Shown here: piece by piece, positions 18,204-26,362 of the stretch
How the letters are laid out: every line of letters starts with the position of its first letter
Position numbering within the stretch: the stretch's first letter is position 1
Source of the DNA: an uncultured Lachnospiraceae bacterium
GTDB lineage: Bacteria > Bacillota > Clostridia > Lachnospirales > Lachnospiraceae
Reading direction: 5' to 3'
Assembly: GCA_902788035.1 (NCBI GenBank)
Contig: CADAIL010000002.1
Coordinates: 50,503-114,502 of the forward strand
Length of the DNA: 64,000 bases
The notes under the pieces: generated by a model
What the model was told of the DNA's origin: nothing
The model's input: only the letters and a program-made list of their open reading frames with translations
Database searches by the model: none
Position numbers and translations under genes: made by a program

Positions 18204-19013
18204 AACTTCCTATTGTAACATATTTTTTTCTCTGTGCCAGTGTTTTGTTAAAGACAGGTGCATAACCATGGTTCCACAACCATGGGACTATAGCAAAAGC
18301 ACAGCATGAATGACCTCGTGGGGCACGAATTTACATAATTTAATTATGTAAATCTGCGCCCCTTAATAGCACCATTTGTGCCCATCGGTGCCCATTTCGA
18401 CTTATTAACACTATCCACTGTTTTGTCCACCGACAAATCCTGCATTTCGGAGATCCACGTGATGGACATATTTTGCAAATGGTATTTTTATGGGTCTTTA
18501 TCGGTCTCTTTGTGGCTTTTTATTCTTCATCGAGAATACACGTGACTTTAGTCGTGAGATACGCGTACAAGAAATCTGCTATCTTAGCTATTGCCGTCTA
18601 CTCCACCCGGGCAGTCAACGGACCCGGCACAGGATCAAGGCGACTGCCTGCTACGAAGGGAGCATATCAATGCATGACCGCCGCAGCCACTCAACTTAGT
18701 TCAAGTCTCGCTCGCGAGACTTGGCGCGGGATTCGGGTCAGCGCCAGCTGACATAATTCCCAACCGAATCCCTGCGGTCTTCGCTTCGCTACGGTCGGCG
18801 CCTACGTGCCCTGCGGGTAAAAGCGAACGTCCACTGGACGTTCTGCGCCCTCGCGTGCCTTAGCATGCGTAACAATGCTCCAGTGGAGCATTGTGCAGCT
18901 GAGCGTTTATCTCAGCGGGGGATTGCGACCCGCCACTGAGACAAGCAGGATATTGATTTACCCACCGCTTGCAGAAGCGGGGGTCTTCTCCACTGAGATA
19001 AAATAGACAAAAT
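18204..19013. repeat. Palindrome-rich gene-free island, possibly an IS200/IS605-type remnant
   Basis: No convincing coding frame in about 800 bases. Hairpins follow one another: AACCATGG motifs near 18266-18288; a 34-base AT-rich perfect hairpin inside GGGGC...GCCCC (18320-18362); a CACGTGACTTTAGTCGTG loop (about 18538-18555); GTCTCGC/GCGAGAC (about 18704-18720); GGATTCGG paired with CCGAATCC around an inner GTCAGC/GCTGAC stem (about 18728-18772); AACGTCCA/TGGACGTT; CAATGCTCCA/TGGAGCATTG; and CCGCTT/AAGCGG near 18965-18980 followed by TCTTCT. The third and last resemble subterminal hairpins of IS200/IS605 elements, but no tnpA or tnpB remains. The assignment is tentative. Confidence 0.45.
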
Positions 19014-19053
19014 AAGAGGCTGTGAAACAATGAATTAACGTTTTCACAGCCTC
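19008..19053 (-). terminator. Terminator of the first Wzz/Ig-like module
   Basis: GAGGCTGTGAAA (19016-19027) pairs with TTTCACAGCCTC (19042-19053). On the - strand it is followed by TTATTTTGTC. Flanking A/T-rich arms could extend the stem. It ends the polysaccharide gene block. Confidence 0.82.
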
Positions 19054-19078
19054 CGGCTTTCGTTCTTATTTATTTGTC

Positions 19079-20116
19079 TTATTTTGTTACGACCACTATA
19101 AGGTGGGCCACGTTAGATCTGTTACCCTCGGAATCCGTGACATAATAATTGACCGTATAGATTCCCGGCTTATCAAGATTCCCGTTGCCTGTAACACTGA
19201 TACGCCCGAATATATCCACAGTCGGATCCGCATCATCACGTATGTCTGATATGAAATCAAGCGCCGAGAATTTTTCTGATGCTCTCTTTGACACCGCATA
19301 TGTACCCAGTCGTATGACCGGATAACCGTCCGGCAGTCTCGAGATCGACATATTGTTCGCGTTGCGAAGTCTTTCGTCAAGTGTCTCTATGTCGGTCTTC
19401 GCAAAGCTTGACGGATCCTTCTCGATATTTACGAACTGTTTCACGTCATAATTGTCTTCAGTGCTCATCTCGGTATCATAGATATAAGCTGTACTCTCGT
19501 CGATATCCGTGCTCTCTGTCTCCTGCGGGATCGACTCCTCCGCAGAAGAATCAGCAATCTCGGATTCATCCGCCGGAATCGATTCGGTATCAGGAATCGA
19601 TTCAGTATCAGGAACGACCGCAAGCGACGATTCTGTACCTGACGGTATGGATGACTCTCCCGGAATCACTGTTTCGGAAGATGCGACAAGACCGGATTCA
19701 GGTGGATATGAAATATCAGATTCAGCGCCTCTGGGAGCCGCCGGTTCGCCGACAGCCTCGATCATACCTTTATAAGTGAAAGTACCGTTCGTCATCAGAG
19801 CTCTGGTCACTGTAGATACATTATTACTTTTGTCTTTAGCTGCATAGACAAGCAGCACAAGATTGTCAGAAACTTTGGTCACGCTCTCAAGCTTCAAGCT
19901 ATCAGAAACATCTCCGTCGGCATCATCCGTCGCTGTAAGACCCTCAAAAAGCTGGGCATCAGTCGTGCTGTCTGTTAAAACTATATCGCTGTCCGGCAGC
20001 ACGATTTCAGGTCCATTGCGGTCACTTGAAAACGCTCTGAAAACGACTGCCCCGACGAGTATCACGGTCAGAATAAGCTGCAGAATAAGCGCAAGATGCC
20101 TTCTAATGAAATCCAT
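19079..20116 (-). CDS. Membrane-anchored Ig-like (DUF5011-type) protein, copy 1
   Basis: 345 residues from ATG 20116, 9 bases after AGGAGG; a GTG at 20122 is possible but too close to the site. One N-terminal span (about 8-28), then a first Ig-like domain (about 32-110: GPEIVLPD, LTATDDADGDVSDS), a Ser/Glu/Pro-rich linker (about 120-230) and a second C-terminal Ig-like region ending in GIYTVNYYVTDSEGN. Predicted extracellular. It is translationally linked to the Wzz-like gene and is a clear paralogue of 36361-37284. Function unknown; a partner of the copolymerase or a surface-polymer binding protein is an inference. Confidence 0.75.
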   Translation of the reverse strand: MDFIRRHLALILQLILTVILVGAVVFRAFSSDRNGPEIVLPDSDIVLTDSTTDAQLFEGLTATDDADGDVSDSLKLESVTKVSDNLVLLVYAAKDKSNNVSTVTRALMTNGTFTYKGMIEAVGEPAAPRGAESDISYPPESGLVASSETVIPGESSIPSGTESSLAVVPDTESIPDTESIPADESEIADSSAEESIPQETESTDIDESTAYIYDTEMSTEDNYDVKQFVNIEKDPSSFAKTDIETLDERLRNANNMSISRLPDGYPVIRLGTYAVSKRASEKFSALDFISDIRDDADPTVDIFGRISVTGNGNLDKPGIYTVNYYVTDSEGNRSNVAHLIVVVTK

Positions 20117-20118
20117 AA

Positions 20119-21159
20119 TCACGCACCTCCTTTCGCACCGTCAGGCTCAGCCAAATCACTCTCGGAGTCACCAAACAATTTTGCCAGGTCCTCCTCTTCG
20201 GTCTCATCGTCAAATTCATCCTCGACAGTGATATCATCTGTCTGATTCCTTAAAAAGGACAGGAAGTTGACAGCTTCATCCTCCTCATCACTATCAAAGC
20301 TGTCGTCAGAATCTTCAGCATATGCCGGTATAGTGATTTTTCCGCTCACATCATTCGGGTCTTTTGCGGACATGATTTTACGAATATTCTCACCCGCTTT
20401 AGCGGCATCGACATTGTCGTTGTTTTCTTTAAGTGACTTGAGGAACTCATCCTGACTTAAAAACTCGACGTGGCTCTGAGAGGGTCGACTCTCACCGGGC
20501 GCAAATGCCGCATACGCGGAAGCCGTCTCCTGCTCTTCCTTTCTCTTCTCAGAGATATACTTCCTTTTATAGCTTCCATAACTGAATAATGTCAAAATCA
20601 GAGCAAGCAGAAAGCCTGCGGCAGCGCCGCAGAAGGATGGAAGAAGCAGACTCCGGCGAGACACTTCCTTTGCAATCTCAGGATACTGTACAACGCGCAT
20701 TGCAGAGGCGGCATTATTGTCCTCCAGATATTGATAAGCAGCGTCAATTGACCTGGAGACCGCATCAAACGCGCTGTAGGGATCCGTTGAAGAGGATTGG
20801 ATACTTATAGTCCCTTCACCAAGATCGGCATCTATTCTCAGACGGAGCGCAGACGGAACCGATTCGAACCCTTCAAGACCTTCAAGAATTGTATTAGGGC
20901 CGTTATCCTCCAGCGCTTCTCCGACTGCAGCGGCGCTGACCTTGGTATTCCCCCTCTCAGCAGCTACATATACTTTCGCTTCAGATTCATACAAATTCGG
21001 GAAAAACGTCATAATGGCCAGCAAAACCGCCAAAAAGAATATGACCGCGCTCAGAAAAATATTGATAAACTTTTTTCCGATCCACTTCCCCAGAGAGTCA
21101 TACCCTTGTTCGTGTTTCGTACTGAACTCTGAATTTCCCATCGATTCTCTTACTGCCAT
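20119..21159 (-). CDS. Wzz/CapA-type polysaccharide copolymerase-like protein, copy 1
   Basis: 346 residues. Two membrane spans (about 32-53 and 170-193) flank an extracytoplasmic domain, the topology of chain-length determinants. The segment before span two (about 155-165) and the Asp/Glu-rich cytoplasmic tail (about 195-346) have no Tyr-kinase domain. Likely regulates polymer length or export in the surface polysaccharide pathway. Its stop overlaps the region of the Ig-like gene start. Paralogue at 37274-38227. Confidence 0.75.
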   Translation of the reverse strand: MAVRESMGNSEFSTKHEQGYDSLGKWIGKKFINIFLSAVIFFLAVLLAIMTFFPNLYESEAKVYVAAERGNTKVSAAAVGEALEDNGPNTILEGLEGFESVPSALRLRIDADLGEGTISIQSSSTDPYSAFDAVSRSIDAAYQYLEDNNAASAMRVVQYPEIAKEVSRRSLLLPSFCGAAAGFLLALILTLFSYGSYKRKYISEKRKEEQETASAYAAFAPGESRPSQSHVEFLSQDEFLKSLKENNDNVDAAKAGENIRKIMSAKDPNDVSGKITIPAYAEDSDDSFDSDEEDEAVNFLSFLRNQTDDITVEDEFDDETEEEDLAKLFGDSESDLAEPDGAKGGA

Positions 21160-21207
21160 ACATACCTCATCAGAAAATCTTTACTGCTGCCAAAAGCAGC
21201 TATCCGT

Positions 21208-22653
21208 TTACTTTGCGCCTCCGCCGGAAAACAACAGACCGACAGTTTTCAGAATAATTTTAATGTCTTCATAAATAGTCCAGTTGTTGATGTACTGCAT
21301 ATCCAGGGCTATGACTTCCTCAAAGTCAGTGATGTCACTTCTACCGCTGACCTGCCATAAGCCCGTAAGGCCCGGCCGTATAGACATTCTCGCGCGGTGA
21401 TGGGCTTCATACTGTTCCCACTCATCCGCTGTCGGAGGTCTGGTGCCGACAAGGCTCATTTCACCTTTGAGAACATTCCAGAACTGTGGGAACTCATCAA
21501 TCGATGTTTTTCGTATGAACCAGCCGATACCGTGCTTCGTTCCGTCAGGACCGCTTCCAATGATTCTGGGATCCGCTTCTATTTTGAACATGAGTCCCTG
21601 CATCTCATTCTTTTCCATGAGACCTTTCTTTCTCGCCTCAGCGTCCTGGTACATGCTGCGGAATTTATATATTTTGAACTTTCTTCCGTTCATGCCTACC
21701 CGGCTCTGGGAAAAGAAAATCGGACCCGGATCCGAGAAGTAAATCATCGGTCCGACAATGACCGTCAGTATTCCGGTAAAAACAAGGCCTACAAGAGCTC
21801 CGAGGATATCAAGGACCCTCTTTGCGAACATCTGCTTTCCGGATGCCAGGCGTATGCTCTCCGTCAGGACCTGAATACCTCCGACCTTGTCTATCGTCCT
21901 CATGAAGTCCGTCTCCGATATACAGTCGAGATTTATGTGGATCGTTATGCCCATCATCTCTGATACGCGGATCACATCGCTGGGGACCGGCATGCCGCTC
22001 GGCAGATAGATCATGACTTCGTCTATCCACAGGGTCTGCATGTAATCTGCTACATTGGAGAGCGTCGCGACGACCACGATATCATTGATTCTCGTGCCCA
22101 GTGGAACATCCCCACCGTCAAGTACAAGACCTATGATTTCGATCTCTCCAAAAGAATTCTTCCGGATTTTATCTATGACCGCTTCCGCCGCATCGCGCGT
22201 GGTCACAAGAAGCATATGCCGTTTCTGATACGGCTGCCAATTCCTTATATAAATCAGAGCCTTCTTCCATATCACTCTCTCAATGAACATAGCTATTGTT
22301 CCGATGATAAAGAAATAGCCCATGATAGATCTGGAAAACCGGTTTCCGATCTTCCAGAAGAAAAAGTAGAAAAGAAGGCCGATCATATCGATGATCAACA
22401 TCTTTATTACGGCCAGGAACTCCTTCCCGTACCCTCTTTTCAAGATATTTTTATGATTTTCAAATATCAGAGCGCCAAGCAGATCAGACAGAGCGATGAC
22501 AAACGCCCCGGTCTTATACATTTCAAACAAATGTCGTCCGGTAAGTCCGTGTCTGATCCTGAAAGCAAGAAAAAAAGCAATGACGACAATAATGATATCT
22601 AAAATGAGGAAATCAGCATGCTTGAGCCAGCTCGGTGACTTCTTTTTATACAA
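21208..22653 (-). CDS. Initiating sugar transferase (polyprenyl glycosylphosphotransferase, WbaP/WcaJ type)
   Basis: About 481 residues from TTG 22653, placed 9 bases after an AAAGG site; GTG 22677 is an alternative with no good site. Four N-terminal spans, a central CoA-binding-like region and the C-terminal catalytic domain with KRVLDI, DPGPIFFSQ, KFRSM and the RPGLTGLWQVSGR ending. It moves a sugar-1-phosphate from a nucleotide sugar to undecaprenyl phosphate, the first step of repeat-unit assembly. It is the only obvious sugar transferase of the locus. Confidence 0.9.
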   Translation of the reverse strand: MYKKKSPSWLKHADFLILDIIIVVIAFFLAFRIRHGLTGRHLFEMYKTGAFVIALSDLLGALIFENHKNILKRGYGKEFLAVIKMLIIDMIGLLFYFFFWKIGNRFSRSIMGYFFIIGTIAMFIERVIWKKALIYIRNWQPYQKRHMLLVTTRDAAEAVIDKIRKNSFGEIEIIGLVLDGGDVPLGTRINDIVVVATLSNVADYMQTLWIDEVMIYLPSGMPVPSDVIRVSEMMGITIHINLDCISETDFMRTIDKVGGIQVLTESIRLASGKQMFAKRVLDILGALVGLVFTGILTVIVGPMIYFSDPGPIFFSQSRVGMNGRKFKIYKFRSMYQDAEARKKGLMEKNEMQGLMFKIEADPRIIGSGPDGTKHGIGWFIRKTSIDEFPQFWNVLKGEMSLVGTRPPTADEWEQYEAHHRARMSIRPGLTGLWQVSGRSDITDFEEVIALDMQYINNWTIYEDIKIILKTVGLLFSGGGAK

Positions 22654-22685
22654 AACAATCGCACCTTTCTTTGGCACTGGATTTC

Positions 22686-22744
22686 CGGGCGCTGCAAGTA
22701 CGCCCGGATCAGCATTCGAAAAAGTTCAGTGTTATATTATAACA
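22686..22744 (-). promoter_or_regulatory. Leader of the sugar transferase gene: palindromic -10 region and hairpin
   Basis: TGTTATA-T-TATAACA (22730-22744) is a 15-base palindrome containing a perfect TATAAT on the - strand; no good -35 was found. Between it and the start lies a 7-bp hairpin CCGGGCG/CGCCCGG (about 22686-22708) without a T-run. Together they could be an operator and a leader stem; the evidence is only symmetry and position. Confidence 0.4.
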
Positions 22745-22907
22745 TACAATTTGTAAGGCGGGGAGGTCTTATCTCATCTAAGTACATTCTTCCGCTAAAA
22801 TCAGGTAACCGTTCAGACAGGCGCATCTCATTGTCCGCTTTTCTGACACATATCACCCTTCTTCATTATAAAAGCGTTGTAAGCCCGACCGAGAAATCAG
22901 GAGATCC

Positions 22908-24452
22908 TCATTTCCGGAATTTTCCGGTGATCTTCCTTATGAGGCCGGCAGCTTTACTCTTTACATTTGCAAATTCAGGCGCTTTTCTGTATCGCAGATA
23001 ATAGAATATCGACACAATACAGCACAGGATAACGGCCTTAATAAGCCAGAAGACGATGTTCGTCCCGGGAATAAAATGAGCCGGTACAAAGCATACAGCC
23101 ATGCAGAAAGCAAGGAGTATGGTATTTTGCAGATACTCCCTGTAATAGAGCCTGACCGGTTTATGGAAGAAATCCCGGAACAGGATATTCGGCTCATACC
23201 AGAAATATGTGCACAGCTTTGATATCGACGTCGCAAAAAGGATGCCGCTGACACCCAGGATCTTTCCGAGCACAATGGACAGGATCAGGTTGAGTATCGC
23301 AGTCGTAAACATGATATAGCGGATCTGCTTATACATACCCGTGCCCTCGCGGAACGTCCATACCGGCCGCATACAGGTCGAGAAGAATACATTGAGTACG
23401 ATGGCGATCATGGTCAGGTCATCGAGAAGAAGATTTCTGCCCAGCCAGATCACGATAAAGTCCTGCATAAGATACAAAAGGCACACCGAGACAATGCCGC
23501 AGATCCAGAAACTGACCATCTGCATGGCCTTGTAAGTCTCGTAGCGGCGCTCTGGCGACGCCGTCGCGACCAGATTGCCTATGCCGGCAGTAAGTGATGT
23601 GAACAGCATGGCTATGAACTGCTCAAGATTATTGGTGATCGTGAGGTAGTTCGAATACAGGCCTACATAGACAGTTCCGACGATAATACTCATCAGAACA
23701 TTATCCGTTCCGTTCAGCAGGCTGTAAGCGATCTTATACAGGAAGATCGACGATACATCCGCAAAAATCCCCTTCTTCTCCTCGGGTCTTATCTCCGCCT
23801 TTTCCGCTATGAACGGATAACTCTTGTCAGCAATATATGATATTACCAGATTGTGGGCAACAACACCGCCGACTTCAAGAAGAAGATAAATAAGATAATT
23901 CTTGAAAAGGCAGATGGCAATAATCTCAAGAATTACCTTGATAATATTGACATAGACATCAACGCTGTTGACCGTATACTGCCTCTGATCTGCTTTGATA
24001 ATCGACGATTTATAAACAAAGAGGTAAGAAATCGCGCTCTTCGCGACAAAGAGAACATAGTAGAGGTAGAGATGCGGAATATTCTGATCCATGTTCACGA
24101 TATATTTCAGGAACGGGATCAGGCTCAATCCGATGCCCATGACCGCGGCGGCGATCAAATAGTATATCCTGCGGAAATAGTTGAGAAGGGCTGATATCTT
24201 CCTCGTGTCCCCCTCTGCAATCGGCTTATACAGACTGACATTCATCGCTGTGCCGAGTCCGAGATCCGCCATTGCAAGCAGGGTCAGTATATTGGCAAAA
24301 AGCCCATTGATTCCAAGATAATGGACGCCTATATACTTTATGAAGAATTTTCTGCTAACAAATGCGAGCAGCAGGATTACAAATTTATTTAAAAACGCAG
24401 ACGAAGCGTTCTTTGAAGCGTTGATCGTTCTGCTTTCCTTGTTAAGTCCCAT
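22908..24452 (-). CDS. Polysaccharide flippase, MOP superfamily (Wzx-like)
   Basis: 514 residues with about 12-14 spans. The N-terminal segment SSAFLNKFVILLLAF and the early YLGINGLFANILTLLAMADLG-type stretch match oligosaccharide/polysaccharide flippases. It would carry lipid-linked repeat units across the membrane. The short basic N-terminus starts at an ATG 10 bases after the epimerase stop. No Wzy-type polymerase gene was recognised nearby. Confidence 0.87.
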   Translation of the reverse strand: MGLNKESRTINASKNASSAFLNKFVILLLAFVSRKFFIKYIGVHYLGINGLFANILTLLAMADLGLGTAMNVSLYKPIAEGDTRKISALLNYFRRIYYLIAAAVMGIGLSLIPFLKYIVNMDQNIPHLYLYYVLFVAKSAISYLFVYKSSIIKADQRQYTVNSVDVYVNIIKVILEIIAICLFKNYLIYLLLEVGGVVAHNLVISYIADKSYPFIAEKAEIRPEEKKGIFADVSSIFLYKIAYSLLNGTDNVLMSIIVGTVYVGLYSNYLTITNNLEQFIAMLFTSLTAGIGNLVATASPERRYETYKAMQMVSFWICGIVSVCLLYLMQDFIVIWLGRNLLLDDLTMIAIVLNVFFSTCMRPVWTFREGTGMYKQIRYIMFTTAILNLILSIVLGKILGVSGILFATSISKLCTYFWYEPNILFRDFFHKPVRLYYREYLQNTILLAFCMAVCFVPAHFIPGTNIVFWLIKAVILCCIVSIFYYLRYRKAPEFANVKSKAAGLIRKITGKFRK

Positions 24453-24462
24453 ATGCCTCCAT

Positions 24463-25527
24463 TTACATGCAGCAAATCATTCTGTCAAACTGGTCTTTAA
24501 GTCCTACTGTCGCTTCCCATCCGAGCGACCTGAGCTTGAACGTGTCGAGATTCATATGCAGGACAGGCGCATAGCCGAATTTAGAGGCATCTTCCGCCTC
24601 AATGCGTACTGTGATGTCCCCGGCGGCGCATTCATTTGCCACCATCTGGGCCATCTCATAGATCGAACAGTATGTCTCTTCATTGGCCGCATTGTATGCC
24701 TCTCCCACTTCGCCGAACGCGAGAACGGTCAGAATGGCAGCGGCAGCATCTGCCGTGTAAAGGTAGCTCCGGCAGGTCTCGCCCTTTGTATGCAGCACAA
24801 TATCTCTTTTCTCGATCGCGCACCGGGCAAATTCAGCAAATACCCGGCCATCGTCATAGCGCACTCCCGGACCGAAGGTCTGTGTAAGTCTCAGGACTTT
24901 TGCGGGCACGCCATACTGGGATGCATAGGACGCGCAGAGGCTCTCGCACACCCTCTTACTCTCGGGGTAACTGCTTCTCACGGACATCGTGTCGAGGTTG
25001 GTCGCGGAGCTCTCAAATATCTTTTCATCTGTCTCAGGGGCACCGTACACTTCCATAGTCGAAGTGTAGATGAAGCCTTCACACTTCTTGTTCCTGGCCA
25101 GCTCGAGCATATTGAGTGTGCCGGAAATTGCTGTATTTATAACGTCGACCGGTCGGCTCACAAAATCCCTGCTGCTCGTCATGCTTGCCGCATGCACAAT
25201 ATAATTCACATCGAGATCTGCAAACTTATCAGCGATATCGGTATCTGAAATATCAGAAACGACAATCGTGAGGATCTCTTCTGGGATTCCCGCGAACATG
25301 GCTTCAGCTTTGGCCTCATTTCGGACAAGGGCGTAGACATGCGGCGGTTCCGCTTCATTTGCAGTACATGCCCAGACAAACGCGCAGAGAGCGTTCACCA
25401 GCGTGCTCCCGATCAGACCGGTCGCGCCGGTCACAAGAACGCTTTTCCCCATAAGAGTATGCAGCGCGTCGTCACATGAGGCAAGAATTCTGTTCATATC
25501 TTCGACAAAAATATCTTCGTGCGTCAT
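24463..25527 (-). CDS. NAD-dependent epimerase/dehydratase (SDR family)
   Basis: 354 residues from ATG 25527, chosen for the GGGAGAG site. Extended SDR fold: nucleotide-binding GATGLIGS (about 36-43), the conserved NYIVHAAS-like strand and the catalytic Tyr/Lys in SSYPESK. Likely converts a nucleotide sugar (4-epimerase, 4,6-dehydratase or decarboxylase); the substrate cannot be read from sequence. The gene follows the cytidylyltransferase by 16 bases, so a CDP- or UDP-activated sugar is plausible. Confidence 0.85.
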   Translation of the reverse strand: MTHEDIFVEDMNRILASCDDALHTLMGKSVLVTGATGLIGSTLVNALCAFVWACTANEAEPPHVYALVRNEAKAEAMFAGIPEEILTIVVSDISDTDIADKFADLDVNYIVHAASMTSSRDFVSRPVDVINTAISGTLNMLELARNKKCEGFIYTSTMEVYGAPETDEKIFESSATNLDTMSVRSSYPESKRVCESLCASYASQYGVPAKVLRLTQTFGPGVRYDDGRVFAEFARCAIEKRDIVLHTKGETCRSYLYTADAAAAILTVLAFGEVGEAYNAANEETYCSIYEMAQMVANECAAGDITVRIEAEDASKFGYAPVLHMNLDTFKLRSLGWEATVGLKDQFDRMICCM

Positions 25528-25543
25528 TTTCTCTCCCTTAATG

Positions 25544-26353
25544 TCATTCCGAAATATAAATCTGAGCATCCTCGCGAGCCTGCAGAATCGCCCGCATTGA
25601 ATAAAAATCGTCCGGTGTGGTTATTTTTATATTCTCGTACGGTCCGTCGATCATAGTGAGACGCCGGCCATAATGATGCATCATTGTACATGTGTCGATA
25701 AAGTCATATTTCTGTTCTGACAGAGCCCTTCTGTGAGCCCCGATCACATCTGTGAGATAAAAGCTCTGGGGAGCTTTAGCTACGCGCGAATGACTTCTCT
25801 CAGGAACAGACCTCACATCGCCGTTGTCATAAATCTCGACTATTGTCTCCTTGACAATACCGGCTGTTATGCAGGTCCCGTTTTCTCGGACACACTGTAT
25901 GTTGCGCGACAATAGTTCCGGTCCGATCAGCGGACGCACGCCGTCGTGAATGAGGACAATATGTCCGGCATTCCCGGGTACACGACTTCCCGAAATCCCG
26001 GCGTTAGCCTCGATATCCGGCACTTCCATGAGCAAAGGTCCCGGAGTCCCCTCTTCAAGCACAAGCTCCTCTGCCGCGTAGAGTCCGTTAAAAATCGAGA
26101 GCTGACCGCTTGTGCCGCCGGGTATTATCTTTCTGACTTTCTCGATGCGGTACTTGTACAGGAGATCCTGCAGATGCCCGATCCAGTCACGGACACAGAC
26201 AACGCAGAGCGCGTCGATGTCCGGGCAGGCTTCAAAATGTTCCAACGTGTGAATCATAATAGGCTTATTATAAATCTCGAGAAATTGTTTCGGTATGTCC
26301 TTCGAGTGCATTCTGGACCCGACACCGCCGGCAAATATCACGCCAATATTCAT
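25544..26353 (-). CDS. IspD/TarI-family cytidylyltransferase
   Basis: 269 residues. N-terminal FAGGVGSRM with PKQFL is the CTP-binding loop, and the later IHDGVRPL motif is the family signature. IspD makes CDP-methylerythritol; TarI makes CDP-ribitol. The extra length over typical IspD (about 230) and location in a polysaccharide cluster favour a TarI-like role in supplying a CDP-activated polyol for a surface polymer. No TarJ reductase is adjacent, which leaves the substrate open. Confidence 0.82.
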   Translation of the reverse strand: MNIGVIFAGGVGSRMHSKDIPKQFLEIYNKPIMIHTLEHFEACPDIDALCVVCVRDWIGHLQDLLYKYRIEKVRKIIPGGTSGQLSIFNGLYAAEELVLEEGTPGPLLMEVPDIEANAGISGSRVPGNAGHIVLIHDGVRPLIGPELLSRNIQCVRENGTCITAGIVKETIVEIYDNGDVRSVPERSHSRVAKAPQSFYLTDVIGAHRRALSEQKYDFIDTCTMMHHYGRRLTMIDGPYENIKITTPDDFYSMRAILQAREDAQIYISE

Positions 26354-26362
26354 AAGAACTTC

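Noticed and set aside
18473..18751. Short + strand reading frame in the palindrome island
   Set aside because: No ribosome site, odd composition, and it crosses several hairpins.
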